DNA of 64,000 nt, from positions 161,861 to 225,860 of the forward strand of contig CBDBOO010000066.1 of NCBI GenBank assembly GCA_965208385.1. Reading direction: 5' to 3'. Under the pieces are notes generated by a model that had not been told where the DNA came from, did no database searches, and was given only the letters and a program-made list of their open reading frames with translations. Numbering within the stretch: the first letter of the stretch is position 1; each line of letters starts with the position of its first letter. This document shows positions 58,764 to 64,000 of this stretch, piece by piece. This DNA is from Endozoicomonas sp965208385 (GTDB taxonomy: Bacteria > Pseudomonadota > Gammaproteobacteria > Pseudomonadales > Endozoicomonadaceae). A program made the translations under genes and the position numbers.

Positions 58764-60062
58764 TTATGAGGTCATCAATTCTGGCAGATAGGTGACAATG
58801 GATGGAAAGACTATTATCAGGAGTACTGCCAGCAACAGTAAAAAGAAAAAGGGCAGTGCGGCTCTGGCAATATAAAGGATATTTTTCCCCGTAAGTGACT
58901 GGATTACGAACAGGTTGAAGCCCACCGGCGGGGTGATTTGAGACATTTCCACCACCAGTACAATATAAATACCAAACCAGAGTGGATCGATGCCTGCCTG
59001 AATAATGGTGGGTAATACAACAGAGGTCGTAAGAACAACCACGGAGATACCATCCAGAAAACAACCCAGTACCACAAACATCAGAGTTAGAATCGCCAGT
59101 AACAGAAAGGGCGAAAGCTCCATGACTGCAATCATTTCGGCCAGCATTCTTGGAATACCAATAAAGCCCATGGCGACCGTTAGAAATGCGGCACCCGCCA
59201 GTATCAGGATTATCATGCATGAGGTGCGTGTTGCACCCATCAGGCTGGCTGAAAAACTGTCCAGTGATAAGGTGCCTGATACAAAAGCCAGAAACAATGC
59301 ACCGATAACACCGAATGCAGCGGCTTCGGTGGGTGTGGTTAATCCTGTATAGATCGAGCCCAGTACAAAGAGAATAAGTCCAAGAATGGGTGCCAGACGT
59401 ACCAGCGCCAGAAGCTTGGAGCCTTTTGGATGACCGGTACTTTCTGGCAAGCGGTGAGCGTTTAACAAAGACCATAAAACGGTGTAACCCATAAAGAGAA
59501 AAATGAGCAGCAGACCTGGAATGGCACCGGCAATAAACAGTCTGCCAATGGAAACCTCTGCGGCGACACCATAAACAATGAGAATTATGGAAGGCGGAAT
59601 CAATAGTCCCAGTGTTCCTGAGCCTGCCAGTGTCGCGATGGACATTTGATCATCATAACCCTGTCGTTTTAGTTCCGGGAGGGTCAGTCGGCCAATGGTT
59701 GCGGCAGTGGCAGCAGAGGATCCGGAAACAGCTGCAAACATCCCGCAACTGAGGATGTTCACATGAAGTAATCTTCCGGGAAGGCGTTCCAGTCAGGGTG
59801 ACAGGCCGTCAAACAGATCCCTTGAAAGCCGGGTGCGGAACAGAATTTCCCCCATCCAGATAAACAATGGCAGGGCAGCCAGCGACCAGTCTGATACAGC
59901 CCCCCAGGTGGTTGTTCCGTAGATCAGGCCAATGGCACTGTTGCCCAGTAGCGACATGCCCAGTAATGCAACGGATAAAAGAGACAACGCTACCCAGAAT
60001 CCGGATGCCAGCAGAGCGAACAGGGTAATGAGCAAAATAATACCAATGGCCAGAACAGTCAT
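58764..60062 (-). pseudogene. dctM: TRAP transporter large permease DctM, one in-frame TGA
   Basis: Large membrane subunit (12 helices) of a TRAP solute importer. The frame is continuous from the ATG at 60062 to the stop at 58764 except for one TGA at 59793-59795. It sits in FDGLSP-stop-LERLPGRLLHV, where homologues have Trp (LSPWL), so it is most simply TGG changed to TGA. The rest is intact (NILSCGMFAAVSGSSAATAA; SQITPPVGFNLFVIQSLTGK). Its start overlaps dctQ by 4 bases. Either a recent loss mutation or a sequence error. Confidence 0.88.
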
Positions 60063-60685
60063 TCCTTTGCCTCGGGGGGAGTGATGGAGTCGTGGTGGGG
60101 CTTTTCAATGATACCTTTGGCAGTGATATCCTTGCCAGTAATGTCCTTGCCAGTAACATCTTCACTGGTGAAAGTATTTTGTGGTTCCTGTTGATCCATA
60201 CCGGGTAAGTCAGCCCTGTAACGGATATTCAGATAGGTCTGATCGAATATTGCCAGGGAAAAAACAGCCATTCCGATGGCCACAGGCAGCTGCATCAACC
60301 AGAGGGGAACCGGAACATATCCCGTGGTCATTTCCTTGAATAACCAGGATTCCCAGACCAGATATCCCAGATGGTATGTGAGATATAAAGTGAGCGCCGA
60401 AGCCAGAATCAGAATAGTCCGTTCAGAGTAAAGGGTTGCTGTTTTGCTGAACCGGGAGATAAACAGGCTGACCTGAATATGACCTCCTGTGCGAAATGTA
60501 TACGCCAATCCAAGAAAGCTGCTGGCAGCAAGGAGATATCCTGCAAAATCATCACTGGAAGGAACGACAATACCAAACCATCGGCCAATAACACGAGCCA
60601 GAATCAGCAGGCAAACCAGCACAATGCAGGCAGCGGCTGATACCGCTGCACCGCCATAAATCCAGTCAATTAATCTTCTCATCAA
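60059..60685 (-). CDS. dctQ: TRAP transporter small permease DctQ
   Basis: Small membrane subunit, four helices, that links the binding protein to DctM. 208 aa, longer than the usual ~170 because of a hydrophilic C-terminal tail with a short repeat (VTGKDITGKDITAKG). Family motif YLLAASSFLGLAYTFRTGGH and following helices are intact. ATGA overlap with dctM. Confidence 0.88.
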   Translation of the reverse strand: MMRRLIDWIYGGAAVSAAACIVLVCLLILARVIGRWFGIVVPSSDDFAGYLLAASSFLGLAYTFRTGGHIQVSLFISRFSKTATLYSERTILILASALTLYLTYHLGYLVWESWLFKEMTTGYVPVPLWLMQLPVAIGMAVFSLAIFDQTYLNIRYRADLPGMDQQEPQNTFTSEDVTGKDITGKDITAKGIIEKPHHDSITPPEAKE

Positions 60686-60698
60686 CTGCTTTACCTGG

Positions 60699-61706
60699 TT
60701 ATTGTTTGTAGGAACTTAAAATGGCCTTGCCGGTGCTGCCTGACTCCTGGGTCCATTCACTGGCCATGGTCGAACCCACTTTGCTGAGTTGTTTCATTAA
60801 TGCGCTGCTGGGCGTGGAAACGATCATGCCATTCTCTGCCAGCAAAGCGGTTTTTTCCGAGGTTTCCTTGCGAGCCATGGCCCAGCCCCGGGTTTCAGCA
60901 TTCGCTGCAGCCGTGAGTACGGCCTGCTGTATTTTTTCCGGAAGGCGTTGAAAAGCCCGCTTGTTGACGACGACCATGTTTTTGGGAATCCATGCTCTGA
61001 CATCCGTATAGTTCTTAACAAAATCCCAGGCCTGGCTGCTGACGCCGGTACTGGGTGAAGTAATCATTGTGTCAATAATACCCGTGGAAAATGCCTGGGG
61101 TATTTCTACCGTTTGAACGGTTGTTGGTGAAGCGCCAATCAATACGGCAAGGCGGGATAACGTAGCGCTGTAAGCACGCATTTTTGTTTGACTCAAATCA
61201 CTGATGTCATCCACTTTATCTTTACTGTAAATACCCTGAGGTGGCCATGGCACGGCATAAAGCAGCTGCATGCCATCTTTTTTCAAAACAGCTTCAACCT
61301 GAGGGCGAGAGGCCTGCCAGAGTTGTTCGGCCTGATCAAAATTGGTTGCCAGAAATGGCAGGTTATCCAGTTTGAAAATCGGATTCTGATTGCCCAGTAT
61401 CCCCATGAATACTTCACCCAGTTGAACCTGACCAGATCGTACAGCTCTTGGGATTTCCTTATGTTTAAACAGGGAACCGCCCGAGTGCACATTGATGGTG
61501 AGTTCAGACTGGGTCAGTGAATTCACTTCTTTAGCAAATGCACGGATATTTTTGGTGTGATGGATACTATCCACATAAGGGGTTGGCATATCCCATCGGA
61601 TTTCTGAACTGACTGCCTCTGGTGTTACCAGTGTAAGAGCGCTCACGGCCAGTAAAGAGCCTTGCAATAGTGTTTTATGAAAAAAACCCATTCGCTGTGT
61701 TGTCAT
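60699..61706 (-). CDS. dctP: TRAP transporter substrate-binding protein DctP
   Basis: Periplasmic solute receptor. About 335 aa from the ATG at 61706 (MTTQRMGFFHKTLLQGSLLA), which gives a normal signal peptide ending AVSSE; a longer frame begins at 61745. Family features: GEVFMGILGNQNPIFKLDNL, KMRAYSATLSRLAVLIGASP, and PQAFSTGIIDTMITSPSTG with the conserved Arg at RAYSA that usually binds a carboxylate. Order dctP-dctQ-dctM. The substrate cannot be named. Confidence 0.92.
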   Translation of the reverse strand: MTTQRMGFFHKTLLQGSLLAVSALTLVTPEAVSSEIRWDMPTPYVDSIHHTKNIRAFAKEVNSLTQSELTINVHSGGSLFKHKEIPRAVRSGQVQLGEVFMGILGNQNPIFKLDNLPFLATNFDQAEQLWQASRPQVEAVLKKDGMQLLYAVPWPPQGIYSKDKVDDISDLSQTKMRAYSATLSRLAVLIGASPTTVQTVEIPQAFSTGIIDTMITSPSTGVSSQAWDFVKNYTDVRAWIPKNMVVVNKRAFQRLPEKIQQAVLTAAANAETRGWAMARKETSEKTALLAENGMIVSTPSSALMKQLSKVGSTMASEWTQESGSTGKAILSSYKQ

Positions 61707-61745
61707 AGTTTGCTTCCATCTATTATTTTTATTTGAGTTAAGCAA

Positions 61746-62352
61746 CTTTTTCTATCAACGGCCAATTGAGAGGCAATGCATAATCCCAATGGTCAAATCA
61801 AAATGTTAGTAAAGATTGTTGGAACGTTACCCTGTTCATTGCATGTACGTCTATAGATAATATTTTACTTACGATATCAATCTGACACGGGCAATTTTTC
61901 AGAGCTATCGATATATTGCCATGTTGAGGTAAGTAGTTTGAGGTAAGTAGTTTGAGGTAAGTAGTTTGAGGTAAGTAGTTTGAGGTAAATGGCTTGAGGT
62001 AAATAAGTTGAGAAAAATCCTGTTGGGATAAATCGAATACTGTGACGAAGTAAATGAATGAGGAAATTCTATTTCTTAGACCTTGGTCTTACATTGTTCA
62101 TTCCGTTTAGCGTTTACCTGAACTTATAGCCTGTGCTAGTCTCATTTGCACAAAATAAGAACAATAAAAATTTTTCCAGCAGTAGTCTCAACAGGTTTTG
62201 CCAATTATAAGCACTACCACTAAAGGTTTTGCCAACAATGTTTTTTGCCAATATCTCTCATGGTTTATGGAAGCTGTGAGGACGAATATAATTTGTATCA
62301 GCATCTGATCTTTTAATTCAATGGGCAGGAAAAAGATAATAAAGGCCATAAG
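61746..62352. other. Divergent intergenic region between dctP and livG, with tandem repeat
   Basis: About 600 bases, AT-rich, holding promoters for both directions. A 14-bp tandem repeat (TTGAGGTAAGTAGT, about five copies and variants) lies at 61923-61992. The right part near 62090-62160 has -35/-10-like AT blocks but none is convincing. No gene seen. Confidence 0.6.
61923..61992. repeat. 14-bp tandem repeat upstream of livG/dctP
   Basis: Five copies of TTGAGGTAAGTAGT followed by two diverged ones. Unit length is not a multiple of three and the array is intergenic. Confidence 0.88.
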
Positions 62353-63168
62353 ATGAGTCATTCTGATCCTCTGCTTGTAACAGAAAATATTTCATTAGCC
62401 TTTGGTGGTGTGAAAGCACTTACAAATGTCAGTTTTTCAGTTAATAAGGGTGATGTTTTTTCCATTATCGGACCCAACGGTGCGGGTAAGACATCCATGC
62501 TTAATTGTATATCCGGTCGATATCAGCCCGACCAGGGCTCAATACAATTCAAAGGCCGGGAAATGATCGGGTTGAAACCCAATAAACGTTCTGTACTGGG
62601 TATGGGGCGGACATTTCAGAATCTGGCACTCTTCGGGCATATGTCGGTGCTGGATAATATTCTGGTGGGAAGACATCACCTCCTCAGGAATAATTTTGCC
62701 ACAGGTCCACTCTATTGGTTTTCAGGTGCCCAGAAGGAAGAGATTAAACACCGCAGAGCGGTGGAAGATATTATTGATTTCCTCGAAATTTCCCATATCC
62801 GAAAGAAACAGGCGGGCACGCTTTCTTATGGTTTACGCAAGAGAGTAGAACTTGCCAGAGCCGTAGCGTTAACTCCGGAGCTTATATTACTGGATGAACC
62901 CATGGCCGGGATGAACCAGGAAGAAAAAGAAGATATGGCGCGGTTTATTCTTGATTTAAATGAAGAGTTTTCAATGACTGTCATGATGATTGAACATGAT
63001 ATGGGCGTTGTGATGGGAATTTCCAATCGAGTTATGGTTCTGGATTTTGGCAAGAAAATTGCCGAAGGCCAGCCCGATGACATTATGAATAATGAGCACG
63101 TAAAGAAAGCCTATCTGGGCGAAGAAGATAATGTGCTTATGGATGAACCATTGGAGGAAATCGCCTGA
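62353..63168 (+). CDS. livG: Branched-chain-type ABC transporter ATPase LivG
   Basis: ATP-binding subunit of a LIV-type importer for branched-chain amino acids or related carboxylates. 271 aa. Walker A is GPNGAGKTS near residue 40, the Q-loop is GMGRTFQNLALFGHMSVLDN, the signature is TLSYGLRKRVELARAVAL (LSYG in place of LSGG), Walker B is LILLDEPMAGM, and the H-loop is MIEHDM. Next to an acyl-CoA synthetase, as in clusters that take up and activate aromatic or fatty acids. The stop overlaps the next ATG (TGATG). Confidence 0.92.
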   Translation: MSHSDPLLVTENISLAFGGVKALTNVSFSVNKGDVFSIIGPNGAGKTSMLNCISGRYQPDQGSIQFKGREMIGLKPNKRSVLGMGRTFQNLALFGHMSVLDNILVGRHHLLRNNFATGPLYWFSGAQKEEIKHRRAVEDIIDFLEISHIRKKQAGTLSYGLRKRVELARAVALTPELILLDEPMAGMNQEEKEDMARFILDLNEEFSMTVMMIEHDMGVVMGISNRVMVLDFGKKIAEGQPDDIMNNEHVKKAYLGEEDNVLMDEPLEEIA

Positions 63169-64000
63169 TGTCATTTCCAGATATAACCGTTCAGGATACG
63201 TTTCCAAAGGTGTTGGCCTGGAATGCAGAGCACTTTCCTGCTGATATTGCTCTGAGAGAAAAAGAGTTCGGCATCTGGCAGGAATTTACCTGGCAGGAAT
63301 ACAACAATCAGGTGAAATGGCTGGCACTGGGTTTAAAGGAGTTGGGCGTTAAAGCGCAGGAAATTATTGCCCTGCAGGGGGATAACCGACCAGAGTGGCT
63401 CTGGGGCGAACTGGCTGCCCATGCCCTTAGATGTTATTCCCTGGGTGTCTATCAGGATTCACTGCATGAAGAAACCGAGTATCTGCTCAATTTCTCCGGT
63501 GCCAGCGTGGTTATTGCAGAAGATGAAGAACAGTGTGACAAGCTTCTGGAACTGGACGATAAAATACCCACAGTTAGGCTGATTATCTACTGTGATTCGC
63601 GGGGAATGAGAAAATATCAGGACAAGCGGCTGATTGATATCAGTAAGGTTTATGAGATGGGTAAGGCATTGGATGACACCAGTCCTGAACTCTATGGTCG
63701 TTTAGTAGCGGCCACCAGGGGCGACGATCTTTCCATTCTCTGCACTACTTCAGGAACGACTTCCAGACCGAAACTGGCCAAACATCATTCCGGGCCTTTT
63801 CTTGGGCACTGTGCGGCCTATTTAAGGGCTGACCCGAAAGAACCCGGTGATAATTATGTGTCCGTATTACCTCTTCCCTGGATTATGGAACAGATATACG
63901 CGGTTGGTCAGGCATTGCTGAAGAGACAGATAATCAATTTTGTAGAAACCCAGGAAACCATGATGTCGGACCTCAGGGAAATCGGTCCGAATTTTGTTTT
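63168..64000 (+). CDS. AMP-binding acyl-CoA synthetase (5' part, cut by window edge)
   Basis: Adenylate-forming enzyme of the long-chain acyl-CoA synthetase type, expected to join an acid to CoA with ATP. About 277 codons are visible from the ATG at 63168 (MSFPDITVQDTFPKVLAWNA). Clear signs are EFTWQEYNNQVKWLALGLKE, IIALQGDNRPEWLWGELAA and the ATP loop LCTTSGTTSRPKLAKHHSG (usual form SGTTGxPK; here TSGTTSRPK). The C-terminal part lies outside. Cotranscribed with livG. Substrate unknown. Confidence 0.88.
   Translation, partial: MSFPDITVQDTFPKVLAWNAEHFPADIALREKEFGIWQEFTWQEYNNQVKWLALGLKELGVKAQEIIALQGDNRPEWLWGELAAHALRCYSLGVYQDSLHEETEYLLNFSGASVVIAEDEEQCDKLLELDDKIPTVRLIIYCDSRGMRKYQDKRLIDISKVYEMGKALDDTSPELYGRLVAATRGDDLSILCTTSGTTSRPKLAKHHSGPFLGHCAAYLRADPKEPGDNYVSVLPLPWIMEQIYAVGQALLKRQIINFVETQETMMSDLREIGPNFV

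Noticed and set aside
59793..59795. Selenocysteine at the dctM TGA
   Set aside because: Homologues have Trp, not Cys, at this place, and I see no SECIS-like hairpin just after the codon.

Overview
The window is about 64 kb of a marine-type gammaproteobacterial chromosome. My best guess is Oceanospirillales, perhaps Endozoicomonas-like, because of moderate GC, Vibrio/Aeromonas-type lateral flagellar genes, many insertion elements and REP-like repeats. The genus is inference only; no rRNA or tRNA gene was seen. Its core is a nearly complete lateral (laf / Flag-2 type) flagellar locus. The gene order motY-lafK-fliEFGHIJ, fliMNOPQR-flhBA, flgNM-flgA-flgBCDEFGHIJ-KL, flagellins, flaG-fliD-fliS-fliT-fliK-fliL-fliA-motA-motB matches the lateral systems of Vibrio parahaemolyticus and Aeromonas rather than a polar system.

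Layout: 1-5947 (minus) export and switch genes flhA (cut by the window edge), flhB, fliR, fliQ, fliP, fliO, fliN, fliM. 6569-15984 (plus) motY, lafK-type sigma54 activator, fliE-F-G-H, a ParM/StbA-like actin homologue, fliI, fliJ. 16121-20852 (minus) a complete spermidine operon speE-speA-speD-speB, with a eukaryotic-type AdoMet decarboxylase. 21253-22921 (minus) flgN, flgM, flgA. 23145-30243 (plus) flgB to flgJ behind a clear sigma54 promoter. 30244-34429 an accessory patch: C18 tract, IS4-type insertion sequence with exact target duplication, REP pair, and an orphan TraD-like coupling ATPase. 34558-37209 flgK and flgL. 37328-42773 accessory genes: an AAA ATPase/nuclease-like protein, a triplicated segment with RAYT transposase remnants, a repeat-built coiled-coil protein, and a FliB-type flagellin lysine methylase. 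43131-53234 two flagellins, then flaG, fliD, fliS, fliT, fliK, fliL, fliA, motA, motB. 53568-64000 the flank: ompW, a truncated secreted protein next to an IS607-type element (TnpA and TnpB), a 232-bp MITE with 9-bp target duplication, a TRAP transporter whose dctM has one nonsense codon, and livG plus the start of an acyl-CoA synthetase.

How it fits together: LafK with sigma54 probably switches on the middle genes (sites before flgB and fliD). FliA (sigma28), held by FlgM, then drives flagellin and flgK-L from sites of the form TTAA-N15-GYCG. MotA/MotB with MotY power the motor. FliM lacks the CheY-binding motif, as expected for a swarming motor that is not reversed by CheY. The spermidine operon sits inside the locus, which fits the known dependence of swarming on polyamines.

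The most unusual points are an actin-like ParM homologue between fliH and fliI, an orphan TraD-like ATPase between flgJ and flgK, the eukaryotic-type speD, and many short tandem repeats. The repeats inside genes have units that are multiples of three and the intergenic ones mostly do not.
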